A DNA stretch of 64,000 nucleotides, taken from Arthrobacter tumbae. Its GTDB lineage: Bacteria; Actinomycetota; Actinomycetes; Actinomycetales; Micrococcaceae. The translations under genes were made by a program, and so were the position numbers. Positions within the stretch are counted from its first letter, which is position 1; every line of letters starts with the position of its first letter. The stretch lies in NCBI RefSeq assembly GCF_016907495.1, contig NZ_JAFBCC010000001.1, positions 3,410,001 through 3,474,000 of the forward strand, in the 5' to 3' direction. Shown in pieces: positions 21,391 to 30,121 of the stretch. Below the pieces are notes generated by a model that had not been told where the DNA came from, made no database searches, and saw only the letters and a program-made list of their open reading frames with translations.

Positions 21391-22341
21391 TTATTCGGCG
21401 CCGGCTGGAGCCTCTGTCCGCCGCCGGGTGAACCCGACGTAGATGGCGTGCGCCATGGCCGCAGTGAGCAGGGAAGCCCCCAGCATGTGCAGCGCAACCA
21501 GCGCTACCGGCAGGTGAAGGAAGTGCTGCAGGTAGCCTACGGCTCCCTGGGCGAAGACGACGGCGGCGAGAAGGACCAGGGCGACGCGCAGCCGGTGGGC
21601 AACCTGAAGCCGGTATGCGGCAACCACCAGGATGAGCACCGTCAGCACGAGCAGGTATACCGGGGCGGCATGGATGCGGGTCATCAGATCAGGGTTGAGG
21701 TTGTTCCGGGCCGCCCCCGCGTCCCCCGCATGGGGTCCGGATCCGGTGACGACGACGCCGAGCAGCACCGCCGCGGTCACCAGTACCCCAGCGGCGACGA
21801 GCAGCTGTCGAAGCAACGGGGTGGCACGCGGTTGGGTGTCGGCAACAGCTTCGGCGCTGGAGAGCCGTGTACGGTTCACCAGCACCGTGGCAACGGCGAT
21901 CAAGACCATCGAGATGATGAAGTGCCAGCCAACAACCCAGGGGTTGAGCTGAGTCAGGACGGTGATCCCTCCCACCACTGCCTGCGCGGGGATTCCCGCA
22001 AGGAGCACAACGGCGGGCACAAAAAGGTCGCGGCGGGTCTTTCTCATGTTCCAGAGGGAGACGAGCATGGCAATCGCGATCGCGGTGAGTACGAACGTCA
22101 GCAGGCGGTTCCCGAACTCGATGATGCCGTGTACGCCCATCTCCGCCGTCGTTACCATGGAGTCGGCGGTACAGCGCGGCCACTCGGGGCAGCCCAGCCC
22201 GGATGCGGTGAGCCGCACCGCACCACCCGTGACGACGATGAGGATCTGGGAGACAAGCGAGGCAAGCGCCAACGCGCGTACCGACGGTGTGACCGTCCGG
22301 GGGAGATTCCCGGCCAGGCGGGCAGGTGAGATCTGGGTCAT
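21391..22341 (-). CDS. ctaA: Heme A synthase (COX15/CtaA)
   Basis: It is a membrane oxygenase that converts heme O to heme A for aa3-type cytochrome oxidase. The ATG at 22341 is preceded by TTAGGAAC and gives 316 residues with about eight hydrophobic helices. Characteristic are VVTGGAVRLTASGLGCPEWPRC in the first loop (Cys pair) and the His-containing segments IIEFGNRLLTF, VVGWHFIISM, MTRIHAAPVYLLVL and LVALHMLGASLL that bind heme. It follows the ABC permease gene by four bases and converges with the DapA-like gene. Confidence 0.92.
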   Translation of the reverse strand: MTQISPARLAGNLPRTVTPSVRALALASLVSQILIVVTGGAVRLTASGLGCPEWPRCTADSMVTTAEMGVHGIIEFGNRLLTFVLTAIAIAMLVSLWNMRKTRRDLFVPAVVLLAGIPAQAVVGGITVLTQLNPWVVGWHFIISMVLIAVATVLVNRTRLSSAEAVADTQPRATPLLRQLLVAAGVLVTAAVLLGVVVTGSGPHAGDAGAARNNLNPDLMTRIHAAPVYLLVLTVLILVVAAYRLQVAHRLRVALVLLAAVVFAQGAVGYLQHFLHLPVALVALHMLGASLLTAAMAHAIYVGFTRRRTEAPAGAE

Positions 22342-22345
22342 GTTC

Positions 22346-23086
22346 CTAACTCCATTTGAACCAGCGGACGGCGGCCAGCCCCACGACAGCGGCCCAGCCG
22401 CACAGCAGTGAGAAGGACAAAAAATCGAAGGTGCCGGAGCTGAGTGCGGCGCGCAGCCCGTCTCCCAATGCGGCTGAAGGCAGCAGTGCAACAACCGGTT
22501 GGATGGCTTCAGGCATGCTGGTGCGGGGGATGACAGTGCCGCCGACGGCCGCAAGCAGCACCCACGCCAGGTTGGTGACAGCAAGGGTTGCCTCGGGCCG
22601 GAGGGTTCCGGCTATCAGAAGGCCCAGCCCGGTGAAGGCTGCGATTCCCGGGACCAGCATGGCAAGCGCAGGAAGAAGCCCGCTGAGCGGAGGCTGCCAA
22701 CCGAACAAAACCGCCATCGTGCTGATGACGGCGACCTGGATGGCGAGAACCGCACCGACGGCAAGGACCTTTCCCAGGATCAGCCCACTCCGGCCGAGAG
22801 GCGTGGTGGAAAGGAAGCGAAGCACCCCGTACCGGCGGTCGAATCCCGTTGCGATTCCTTGTCCTGTGAAGGCCGTGGAAAGTACGCACAGGGCAATCAC
22901 ACCCGGCGTGCCGGTCCCGAGCCGCGGCACGCCGAGGACATCGAAGAAGGGGGTGAAGGCAATCGCCGTCAGGGCGAGCAGCGGCAGCACGATGGCTAGG
23001 ACGAGCTGTTCTCCGTTGTGGAGCATGGCGATGGTCTCGTACCTGCCATGCTGCAGGATGCGCACGGGGAGGGGGGAGGCACTCAT
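22346..23086 (-). CDS. ABC-2 type transporter permease
   Basis: The 246-residue protein has about six membrane helices and the ABC-2 export permease pattern, including FTGQGIATGFDRRYGVLRFLSTTPLGRSGLILGK in the cytoplasmic coupling region. It overlaps the ATPase gene by four bases, so the two form one exporter. ctaA follows by four bases. Export of heme or a link to oxidase assembly would be a guess from position only; the cargo is not known. Confidence 0.85.
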   Translation of the reverse strand: MSASPLPVRILQHGRYETIAMLHNGEQLVLAIVLPLLALTAIAFTPFFDVLGVPRLGTGTPGVIALCVLSTAFTGQGIATGFDRRYGVLRFLSTTPLGRSGLILGKVLAVGAVLAIQVAVISTMAVLFGWQPPLSGLLPALAMLVPGIAAFTGLGLLIAGTLRPEATLAVTNLAWVLLAAVGGTVIPRTSMPEAIQPVVALLPSAALGDGLRAALSSGTFDFLSFSLLCGWAAVVGLAAVRWFKWS

Positions 23087-24030
23087 CGGATACTCCGCCC
23101 GGAGACATCGAGGAAAACGTCCTCCAATGAGCGGGAGGTCAGGGAAATCGAAGCAGGCAGGATGCCCTTCTCAGCCCACCAGGCGCCGAGCACGGCGAGG
23201 TCCTCCGGTGTGAGTGCGCCGTTGATGCGGTACCGGCCGGGCGAGGGTTCAGTGACTTCGAGGTGAGCCAGGAGCGCAGCTGGAAGCGTGAGACCAGCCC
23301 GCGCTTCGAACCACAGCTCCCGTGCGGCGTCTGCGGCGTGGGCCGTCAGTTCTGCCACCGTTCCCTGCCTGACCGTCCGGCCCTGGTCGATGATGTACAC
23401 GTAGTCGGCGAGCTTCTGGGCGTCGTCGAGCAGGTGAGTGGTCAGGATGATCGCAAGGCCCTCGTTCCGGAGCTCGGTGATCAGCTCGAAGACTATATTG
23501 CGTGACTGCGGATCAAGTCCTGCGCTGGGTTCATCGAGAAAGAGCACTTCGGGATTGCCCACGAGGGCACACGCGAGGGCAAGGCGCTGCTTCTGGCCTC
23601 CCGAGAGCCGCCTCACCGAGGTGCGTGCGAATGAATCGATGCCAAGCCGGGCTGCCAGCTTTTCCACGTTGAGCGGCGACGCATACATGCCGGCCACGTG
23701 ATGCAGCAGGGGCAGTGGCCTGACGGCCGGAGGCAGCCCGCCCTCCTGCAGCATGATGCCGACTCGGCTGCGAAGTGTGGCGCCCGCTCGCCATGGATCT
23801 TCACCCAGTAGACGGACGCTGCCGCCGCTGGGCCTCTGAAGGCCCTGGGCGCACTCGAGCGTGGTGGTCTTGCCTGCTCCGTTGGCGCCCAGCAAGGCAG
23901 TGACGCGACCCATGTCAGCGCGGAGGTTGACGCCGTCGAGCACGCGGATCATCTTGCCGTCGAGGGATGAGACCGGGCCGAAGTCCTTGACGAGCCCGCT
24001 GACTTCGACGGCGGGGGAGGAGGAAGGCAC
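23083..24030 (-). CDS. ABC transporter ATP-binding protein
   Basis: The 315-residue ATPase has Walker A LLGANGAGKTTT (about 47-58), signature LSGGQKQRLALA (about 142-153) and Walker B VLFLDEPSAGLD (about 162-173), followed by a C-terminal extension of about 90 residues typical of drug/heme-type exporters of the CcmA class. It is first in the operon ATPase-permease-ctaA and divergent from sufR. Confidence 0.9.
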   Translation of the reverse strand: MPSSSPAVEVSGLVKDFGPVSSLDGKMIRVLDGVNLRADMGRVTALLGANGAGKTTTLECAQGLQRPSGGSVRLLGEDPWRAGATLRSRVGIMLQEGGLPPAVRPLPLLHHVAGMYASPLNVEKLAARLGIDSFARTSVRRLSGGQKQRLALACALVGNPEVLFLDEPSAGLDPQSRNIVFELITELRNEGLAIILTTHLLDDAQKLADYVYIIDQGRTVRQGTVAELTAHAADAARELWFEARAGLTLPAALLAHLEVTEPSPGRYRINGALTPEDLAVLGAWWAEKGILPASISLTSRSLEDVFLDVSGRSIR

Positions 24031-24132
24031 CGCATAATTCTACGCCACGTAGTAACTGCATTCCGATGCGGCTCAGCGCACACCGGATGGGTAGCCTCGC
24101 CTTACTGGAAGCGGGTGGGCTTCTGGAATAGA

Positions 24133-24157
24133 TTAGGACACGGTTATGTTGTCTTAA
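24133..24157. promoter_or_regulatory. Candidate SufR operator over the sufR promoter
   Basis: TTAGGACA (24133-24140) and TGTCTTAA (24150-24157) form an inverted repeat with one mismatch around nine bases. A TATGTT (24145-24150) with -10 character lies within it, so a repressor bound here would block the suf operon, as expected for SufR autoregulation. The assignment to SufR is inference from position. Confidence 0.5.
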
Positions 24158-24207
24158 TTGGCCGGTCGTGCTCCGTCGAGTTCCAGGCCTGTTCCCCAGC
24201 GCACCCT

Positions 24208-24223
24208 AAGGAGGCCCCCGATT
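24208..24223 (+). promoter_or_regulatory. Strong ribosome-binding site pointing to an ATT start of sufR
   Basis: AAGGAGG at 24208-24214 is followed after six bases by ATT at 24221, in frame with SufR. The next standard start codon, GTG at 24236, is 21 bases from the site, too far for it. No ATG or TTG lies between. Confidence 0.5.
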
Positions 24224-25060
24224 TCACATTCCGTTGTGCCGGGTCGTGCCAGGGGAAACCGCGCTGTCGTGGGCACAGATGATGCCGATTCGCGCCGCTC
24301 GGTTGAAGAGCGGACACGGGACAAGGTGCTTTCCGCGGTCCTGGAACATGGTCCCGTGAGTGCCGCTGAACTGGGCGACCGGTTGGGTTTCACCCCGGCA
24401 GCAGTCCGGCGCCACCTTGACGCGCTGTCCCGTGACGGCCTGATCGAGGTCAAGGTAGTCGGGAGCCCATTCCCGGGCGCCGGCCGTCCCGCCCGACGCT
24501 ATGTTCTCAGTCAGCGGGGGCAGACGCGCTTGGGCAACGACTATCTGCACATCGCGCAGGCCGCACTGGGTCAGTTGCGCGAGGTTGCCGGGCCGGACGC
24601 GGTTCGCCGGTTTGCAGCGGGCAGGTTCGCCGACATGGAAGAACGGTACCGCCCGGTCATCGAGTCGGCAGGAGAGCGCCTTGAGGACAAGGCTGCAGCG
24701 CTTGCCGAAGCGCTGAGCCTTGACGGATTCGTCGGTTCCACCCGGGAAATCGGCCGGAACGCACCCAATGCGGCGATGCTCAGCGTGCAGCTCTGCCAGG
24801 GGCACTGCCCCATCCAGGAGCTTGCAGTGGACTTCCCTGATTTCTGCGAGCAGGAGACCGAGGTCTTCGCGCGGTTGCTCGGTGTCGACGTGCGCAGGCT
24901 GTCCACGCTCGCCGGCGGCGGGCATGTCTGTACGACCCACATTCCGATCGGCCGCATCGCCCGTTCCGGTGAACCTGGCCCCCAATCACCCGACAGCGCC
25001 GTCCCGGCGCCGCACCCATACATAACAAACGTCTCCAACCATCAGCAAGGAAGGCCGTGA
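24221..25060 (+). CDS. sufR: Fe-S cluster-sensing transcriptional regulator SufR
   Basis: SufR represses the suf operon when its Fe-S cluster is present. The protein has an N-terminal winged helix-turn-helix ([40 protein letters not shown] in two blocks) and a C-terminal Cys cluster, [17 protein letters not shown] and HVCTTHIP, that would hold the cluster. With the ATT at 24221 it has 279 residues; the GTG at 24236 would give 274. Its stop overlaps the sufB start, so it leads the operon sufR-B-D-Rieske-C-T. Confidence 0.92.
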   Translation: MSHSVVPGRARGNRAVVGTDDADSRRSVEERTRDKVLSAVLEHGPVSAAELGDRLGFTPAAVRRHLDALSRDGLIEVKVVGSPFPGAGRPARRYVLSQRGQTRLGNDYLHIAQAALGQLREVAGPDAVRRFAAGRFADMEERYRPVIESAGERLEDKAAALAEALSLDGFVGSTREIGRNAPNAAMLSVQLCQGHCPIQELAVDFPDFCEQETEVFARLLGVDVRRLSTLAGGGHVCTTHIPIGRIARSGEPGPQSPDSAVPAPHPYITNVSNHQQGRP

Positions 25061-26535
25061 TGACGGATCAGACAGATCAGAAGGCATTGGTTCCCGACGC
25101 CGTGCCCGCTTCAGTAGTCAGCGACATCCTCGAGAGGAACCCGGAGCTCGAAGGCATCGGTACCTACGAGTACGGCTGGTCCGACAAGAACGACGTCGGC
25201 GCCAACGCCCGCCGTGGCCTGAGTGAAGAGGTTGTCCGCGACATCTCCGCCAAGAAGAACGAGCCCGAGTGGATGCTCGATATGCGGCTGAAGGGCTTGA
25301 AGTACTTCGACCGCAAACCCATGCCCACCTGGGGCGCGGATCTTTCCGGGATCGACTTCGACAACATCAAGTACTTCGTGCGCTCCACCGAAAAGCAGGC
25401 CGGTAGTTGGGAAGACCTTCCTGACGACATCAAGAACACCTACGAGAAGCTCGGCATCCCCGAGGCCGAGCGTAACCGTCTGGTATCGGGCGTCGCCGCG
25501 CAGTACGAGTCCGAGGTTGTCTACCACCAGATCAATGAGGAACTTGAGCGCCAGGGCGTCATCTTCATGGACACCGACACCGCGCTGCGGGAGCACCCCG
25601 AGTTCTTCGAGGAGTACTTCGGCTCGATCATTCCGGTGGGTGACAACAAGTTTGCGTCCCTGAACACCGCCGTCTGGTCCGGAGGCTCTTTCGTCTACGT
25701 ACCACCCGGTGTCCACGTCGAGATTCCGCTGCAGGCCTACTTCCGCATCAACACGGAGAATATGGGCCAGTTCGAGCGGACGCTGATCATCGCCGACGAA
25801 GGTTCCTACGTGCACTACATCGAAGGCTGCACGGCACCCATCTACACGTCGGATTCGCTGCACTCCGCCGTCGTCGAAATCGTGGTCAAGAAGAACGCAC
25901 GCGTGCGCTACACCACCATCCAGAACTGGTCCAACAACGTCTACAACCTGGTGACCAAGCGCGCCATAGCCCACGAAGGCGCCACCATGGAGTGGATCGA
26001 CGGAAACATCGGTTCCAAAGTCACCATGAAGTACCCGGCGGTCTACCTGGTGGGGGAGCATGCCAAGGGCGAGACCCTGTCCATCGCCTTCGCCGGCGAA
26101 GGCCAGCACCAGGACACCGGGTCCAAGATGGTGCACATTGCGCCCAACACCAAGTCTTCGATTATCTCGAAGTCCGTTGCCCGCAGCGGCGGGCGTGCAG
26201 CGTACCGCGGGTTGGTGCAGGTCCGGGAGGGGGCAACGCATTCGGCCAATACCGTGCGGTGTGATGCCCTGCTGGTTGACACCATTTCCCGCTCGGACAC
26301 CTACCCGTATGTGGATATCCGGGAAGACGACGTCACAATGGGCCACGAGGCCACGGTTTCGCGGGTCAGCGAAGAGCAGTTGTTCTACCTCATGTCCCGG
26401 GGGATGCCCGAGGACGAGGCCATGGCGATGATCGTGCGCGGGTTCATTGAGCCCATCGCCCGGGAACTCCCCATGGAGTACGCGCTTGAACTGAACCGCT
26501 TGATCGAACTCCAGATGGAAGGAGCCGTAGGTTAA
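25060..26535 (+). CDS. sufB: Fe-S cluster assembly protein SufB
   Basis: SufB is the scaffold subunit of the SufBCD complex that builds Fe-S clusters. The 491-residue protein has the SufB family segments [24 protein letters not shown] (in two parts), [14 protein letters not shown] with the conserved Cys, and [11 protein letters not shown] with the second conserved Cys (about residue 405). I take the ATG at 25060; a GTG at 25057 just before it is possible, both after AAGGAAGG. The A of the ATG is the last base of the sufR stop. Confidence 0.98.
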   Translation: MTDQTDQKALVPDAVPASVVSDILERNPELEGIGTYEYGWSDKNDVGANARRGLSEEVVRDISAKKNEPEWMLDMRLKGLKYFDRKPMPTWGADLSGIDFDNIKYFVRSTEKQAGSWEDLPDDIKNTYEKLGIPEAERNRLVSGVAAQYESEVVYHQINEELERQGVIFMDTDTALREHPEFFEEYFGSIIPVGDNKFASLNTAVWSGGSFVYVPPGVHVEIPLQAYFRINTENMGQFERTLIIADEGSYVHYIEGCTAPIYTSDSLHSAVVEIVVKKNARVRYTTIQNWSNNVYNLVTKRAIAHEGATMEWIDGNIGSKVTMKYPAVYLVGEHAKGETLSIAFAGEGQHQDTGSKMVHIAPNTKSSIISKSVARSGGRAAYRGLVQVREGATHSANTVRCDALLVDTISRSDTYPYVDIREDDVTMGHEATVSRVSEEQLFYLMSRGMPEDEAMAMIVRGFIEPIARELPMEYALELNRLIELQMEGAVG

Positions 26536-27833
26536 TGGCTGACACCACCCAGTTGACCCCCGAACTGACTGACGAGAAGGCCCGTATCGGGTCGCCGTCG
26601 ACCCCAGAGAAGATTGCCATCGACGGCTTCACCGAGGAAGGCGAAAACCTCTCCCCGACGAATACCGGCAGCGAGCAGCACGGGCTGAAAAGGCACAGCC
26701 ACGGAGATGAGCCCGTTGTGCCGGAAGCATCACGCGGCGAGCGGCTCAAGTCCTATAAGTTGGCCGATTTTCCGGCGTTGACAGGCCGTGAAGAGGACTG
26801 GCGGTTCACCCCGATCAAGCGCCTCCGCGGTCTGCACACGGATGCCCTGACAGGCAGCGGTCCCGATGTCACCGTATCCGGCGCATCGAACATCCGGGTG
26901 GAAACCGTCGAGCGCACGGATCCCCGCTTCGGATCCGCAGCGATCCCGGAGGACCGGGTAGCCGCCGCGGCGTGGGAAGCAGTGCAGCAGGCCACGATTG
27001 TGACCATCCCGGATGAAACGGAAGCCGACTGCGATGTCACTATCTCGGTCAACGGCGCCGATGAGGCTCCGGCTGCGCAGCACCTCATCATCCATGCCGG
27101 GAAGTTCTCGAAGGCGGTCGTGGTCCTCGACCATCACGGAAAAGCCACTCTGGCACAAAATGTTGAGATTGTGGTCGGGGACGGCGCGCAGCTCACCGTG
27201 GTGAGCGTCCAGGAATGGGACGACGACGCGGTGCACGCCTCCTCGCAGCAGGCGAAAATCGGGCGTGACGCCCGATTCAAGCATGTAGTGATCACCCTCG
27301 GTGGGGACCTGGTGAGGCTTACGCCGTCGTCGTTCTTCACCGCTCCAGGCTCGGAAGTGGAAATGTACGGCCTCTACTTCGCTGACGCCGGACAGCATCT
27401 GGAACAGCGCCTGCTGGTGGATCATGCGGTGCCCAACTGCAAGTCCCGCGTCACCTACAAGGGTGCCCTGCAGGGGCAGGACGCTCACACTGTCTGGGTG
27501 GGCGACGTGCTGATCCGCAAGGAAGCAGAGGGAACGGACACGTACGAGACCAACCGGAACCTGCTGCTCACCGACGGCACCCGCTCGGATTCCGTACCGA
27601 ACCTCGAGATCGAGACCGGCCTGATCGAGGGTGCAGGGCATGCCAGTGCCACCGGCCGTTTCGACGACGAGCACCTGTTCTACCTGATGGCCCGTGGAAT
27701 CGACGAGAAGACGGCCCGCCGACTGGTCGTGCGTGGGTTCCTCCACGAAGTCATCCAGCAGATCAAGGTTCCGGTTCTGGAAGAGCGTCTCACCGAAGCG
27801 GTGGAGCGCGAGCTCGCGGCAGGAAACCTCTGA
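26535..27833 (+). CDS. sufD: Fe-S cluster assembly protein SufD
   Basis: SufD pairs with SufB in the scaffold complex. The 432 residues show the SufD core: EDWRFTPIKRLRGL near residue 80, the beta-helix region with GLYFADAGQHLEQRLLVDHAVPNCKSRVTYKGAL in pieces (about 275-310) containing the conserved His, and the C-terminal YLMARGIDEKTARRLVVRGFL. Its first 60 residues are a charged, poorly conserved tail. Start and stop overlap the neighbours (TAATG with sufB, TGATG with the Rieske gene). Confidence 0.96.
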   Translation: MADTTQLTPELTDEKARIGSPSTPEKIAIDGFTEEGENLSPTNTGSEQHGLKRHSHGDEPVVPEASRGERLKSYKLADFPALTGREEDWRFTPIKRLRGLHTDALTGSGPDVTVSGASNIRVETVERTDPRFGSAAIPEDRVAAAAWEAVQQATIVTIPDETEADCDVTISVNGADEAPAAQHLIIHAGKFSKAVVVLDHHGKATLAQNVEIVVGDGAQLTVVSVQEWDDDAVHASSQQAKIGRDARFKHVVITLGGDLVRLTPSSFFTAPGSEVEMYGLYFADAGQHLEQRLLVDHAVPNCKSRVTYKGALQGQDAHTVWVGDVLIRKEAEGTDTYETNRNLLLTDGTRSDSVPNLEIETGLIEGAGHASATGRFDDEHLFYLMARGIDEKTARRLVVRGFLHEVIQQIKVPVLEERLTEAVERELAAGNL

Positions 27834-28201
27834 TGACCGACGCGCTGGAGACACCCAGGGGGGAGCTGGTCTGCAATGTCAATGACATTGAGGTCAAACA
27901 GGCCCTTCGAATCCTGATCGACGACTACCCGGTAGCAGTGGTGAAGGACTCCGACGGCGGCATTCATGCCATCGGTGACACCTGTTCACACGCCGATATT
28001 TCATTGGCCGAAGGCGACGTCGAGGGCTGCAGGATCGAGTGCTGGGGGCACGGCTCCCAGTTCGATCTTCGCAGCGGCCAGCCGCTCCAGCTTCCCGCCT
28101 ATGAGCCGGTCCCGGTATTCGCGCTGGAAATTCACGGGGACGAGGTCTACGTGGATGTCACCACCGTGACCAACGGAGCACCGGTCCCCGATCTCGGTTA
28201 G
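27833..28201 (+). CDS. Rieske-type [2Fe-2S] ferredoxin (non-heme iron oxygenase ferredoxin subunit)
   Basis: The 122-residue protein has the two Rieske ligand boxes: CSHADISL (Cys-x-His, about residues 48-50) and CWGHGSQFD (Cys-x2-His, about 67-70). It is coded between sufD and sufC, overlapping sufD by one base, a position kept in many actinobacteria. It could supply electrons to cluster assembly or act as a first client; that role is inferred from position. Confidence 0.92.
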   Translation: MTDALETPRGELVCNVNDIEVKQALRILIDDYPVAVVKDSDGGIHAIGDTCSHADISLAEGDVEGCRIECWGHGSQFDLRSGQPLQLPAYEPVPVFALEIHGDEVYVDVTTVTNGAPVPDLG

Positions 28202-28267
28202 ATCGTCAGAGACTTTTCGACTATTACGGCAAGCCCTGCGCCGCAGGGTGCAAAGGAGAACCAACAG

Positions 28268-29041
28268 ATGTCCACGCTTGAAATCAAGGACCTCCACGTC
28301 AGCATTGAGACTGAACAGGGAACCAAGCAGATCCTCAAGGGCGTCAGCCTGACAGTGAACACCGGCGAATCCCACGCCATCATGGGTCCCAACGGATCCG
28401 GCAAGTCCACACTTGCCTCCACGATCGCCGGACACCCGCGCTACACCGTGGACAGTGGCTCCGTCACCCTCGACGGTGAGGACGTGCTGGCCATGAGCGT
28501 CGACGAGCGTGCCCGTGCGGGGCTCTTCCTCGCGATGCAGTATCCGGTGGAAATCCCGGGCGTCACCATGACCAACTTCCTGCGCACGGCCAAGACCGCG
28601 CTCGACGGCCAGGCTCCCAGCCTTCGGCACTGGACCAAGGACGTCAAGGAGGCGATGTCGCAGTTGCGGATCGACGCCGACTTCGCACAGCGTAACGTCA
28701 ACGAGGGCTTCTCCGGCGGCGAGAAGAAGCGGGTGGAGATCCTCCAGCTCGAACTGTTCAAGCCGAAGTTCGCTGTCCTTGACGAAACCGACTCCGGCCT
28801 GGACGTTGACGCGCTGAAAGTTGTCTCGGAGGGAGTGAACCGCGAGCACAGCAAGGGCGCCATGGGAACTATCCTGATCACGCACTACACCCGCATCCTG
28901 CGGTACATCAAGCCTGACTTCGTGCACGTCTTCGTTGACGGCCGGATCGCTGAAGAGGGCGGCCCGGAGCTCGCCGACCGCCTGGAGGAAGAGGGCTACG
29001 ACCGCTTCCTTGTCCCCGGTACGGCTCCAGCCGGCGCCTGA
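28268..29041 (+). CDS. sufC: Fe-S cluster assembly ATPase SufC
   Basis: SufC is the ABC-type ATPase that drives conformational change in SufBCD. The 257 residues have Walker A MGPNGSGKST (about 38-47), the SufC-specific Q-loop MQYPVEIPGVTMTNFLR, signature FSGGEKKRVEILQL (about 150) and Walker B FAVLDETDSGLD (about 172). AAAGGAGAA precedes the ATG. sufS and sufU, which usually follow sufC in actinobacteria, are absent; a SufT-like gene comes next. Confidence 0.97.
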   Translation: MSTLEIKDLHVSIETEQGTKQILKGVSLTVNTGESHAIMGPNGSGKSTLASTIAGHPRYTVDSGSVTLDGEDVLAMSVDERARAGLFLAMQYPVEIPGVTMTNFLRTAKTALDGQAPSLRHWTKDVKEAMSQLRIDADFAQRNVNEGFSGGEKKRVEILQLELFKPKFAVLDETDSGLDVDALKVVSEGVNREHSKGAMGTILITHYTRILRYIKPDFVHVFVDGRIAEEGGPELADRLEEEGYDRFLVPGTAPAGA

Positions 29042-29075
29042 TCCGGCTACCGGCAGAAAGAAAGGCTTCTGACAG

Positions 29076-29405
29076 ATGAGCGATGTGAACGCAGCACAGA
29101 CATCCCTTGAGGATGCGGAAGAGTCACTGAAGGACGTCATTGATCCTGAGCTCGGCGTGAACATTGTCGATCTCGGGCTGTTGTACGGCTTGAAGTACGC
29201 CGACGACGGCGCCCTGCTGATCGACATGACCCTCACCACCGCAGCCTGCCCCCTCACGGACGTGATCGAGGAACAGGTCGGACAGGCGCTTGACGGGGTA
29301 GTCGACGACTGGCGGCTCAACTGGGTATGGATGCCCCCGTGGGGTCCGGAAAAGATCACCGATGACGGACGCGACCAGATGCGGGCACTGGGCTTCAATA
29401 TCTAG
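29076..29405 (+). CDS. sufT: Metal-sulfur cluster assembly factor, DUF59/MIP18 family (SufT-like)
   Basis: The 109-residue protein belongs to the MIP18/SufT family that matures Fe-S proteins under high demand. The hallmark DPELGVNIVDLGLLYGL is at about residues 23-39, with LTTAACPLTDVIEEQV (conserved Cys, about 60-75) after it. It is last in the suf operon, 34 bases after sufC with AGAAAGGC ahead, and is followed by a strong bidirectional terminator. Confidence 0.92.
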   Translation: MSDVNAAQTSLEDAEESLKDVIDPELGVNIVDLGLLYGLKYADDGALLIDMTLTTAACPLTDVIEEQVGQALDGVVDDWRLNWVWMPPWGPEKITDDGRDQMRALGFNI

Positions 29406-29432
29406 CCCATCCGTGACAGCGGTTTTGCCTTG

Positions 29433-29467
29433 AAGGGGCGGCAGCGCTCAGCGCGCTGCCGCCCCTT
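29433..29467. terminator. Bidirectional terminator between sufT and the macrodomain gene
   Basis: AAGGGGCGGCAGCGC pairs perfectly over 15 bases with GCGCTGCCGCCCCTT around a five-base loop. It lies between two convergent genes and has A/T ends on both sides, so it can serve both. Confidence 0.85.
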
Positions 29468-29481
29468 CTGCGCGTCAGTTG

Positions 29482-30015
29482 TCAGTCCCTACTGTCCCTG
29501 TGCGCGTGCCGGAAGACCTCGACAAGCAGCGCCGAGAACAGCACGAATCTGATCTGCCGGACGCCGCCGTCGTAATCGGCAACCGTCGCGAACGCAATTC
29601 TGGCCACCGCTTCGGGGTCCCAGCCGAAAATCCCGGCGCTGATGGCGGGCAAGGCAACCGAGCGGGCGTTTAGCTCGTCGGCGACCTCGAGGCTCCGCCG
29701 GAAACAGGACTCAAGCAGTGCCGGGTCGCTCTGGCCCGCATGGCGGTTGGGACCGACGGTATGGATGATCCAGCGGGCGGGCAGCCCGAACCCCGGTGTC
29801 GCGACAGCCTGACCAACCGGGAGACCATCGGGCAGCGAGCCCGCCCGGAGTGCCCGGCACGCTTCCAGCAGTTCCGGCCCCGCCGCCGCATGAATGGCGC
29901 CGTCTACACCACCTCCGCCAAGCAGCGAGGAGTTGGCAGCATTGACGACGGCGTCCACCTGCTGGGTGGTGATGTCACCCTGGACTATCTGAACTTCCGA
30001 TGCCATGACGGCCAC
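29482..30015 (-). CDS. Macrodomain protein, O-acetyl-ADP-ribose deacetylase-like
   Basis: This 177-residue single-domain protein matches the YmdB/MacroD class that hydrolyses O-acetyl-ADP-ribose or removes ADP-ribose from proteins. The motifs are VQGDITTQQVDAVVNAANSSLLGGGGVDGAIH (given here as one block, about residues 10-41, containing the NAAN and GGGGVDGAIH loops) and the second loop PAISAGIFGWD (about 127-137). Start could be the ATG at 30015 or at 30006. It stands alone between the suf operon and the ligase gene. Confidence 0.92.
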   Translation of the reverse strand: MAVMASEVQIVQGDITTQQVDAVVNAANSSLLGGGGVDGAIHAAAGPELLEACRALRAGSLPDGLPVGQAVATPGFGLPARWIIHTVGPNRHAGQSDPALLESCFRRSLEVADELNARSVALPAISAGIFGWDPEAVARIAFATVADYDGGVRQIRFVLFSALLVEVFRHAHRDSRD

Positions 30016-30121
30016 GTCCGTTCCCGCCCGAAACGCGGCCGGGCGCTGTTGACGGTGTCGAGCGTGTGCACCAATGTACTAGCGTTTGCTGCACTGCCAG
30101 AAGAGGAAGACTTTCCGGATC

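Noticed and set aside
25111..26346. 411-codon minus-strand frame opposite sufB
   Set aside because: SufB is certain on the other strand; this frame has low-complexity His/Val/Gly composition typical of shadows.
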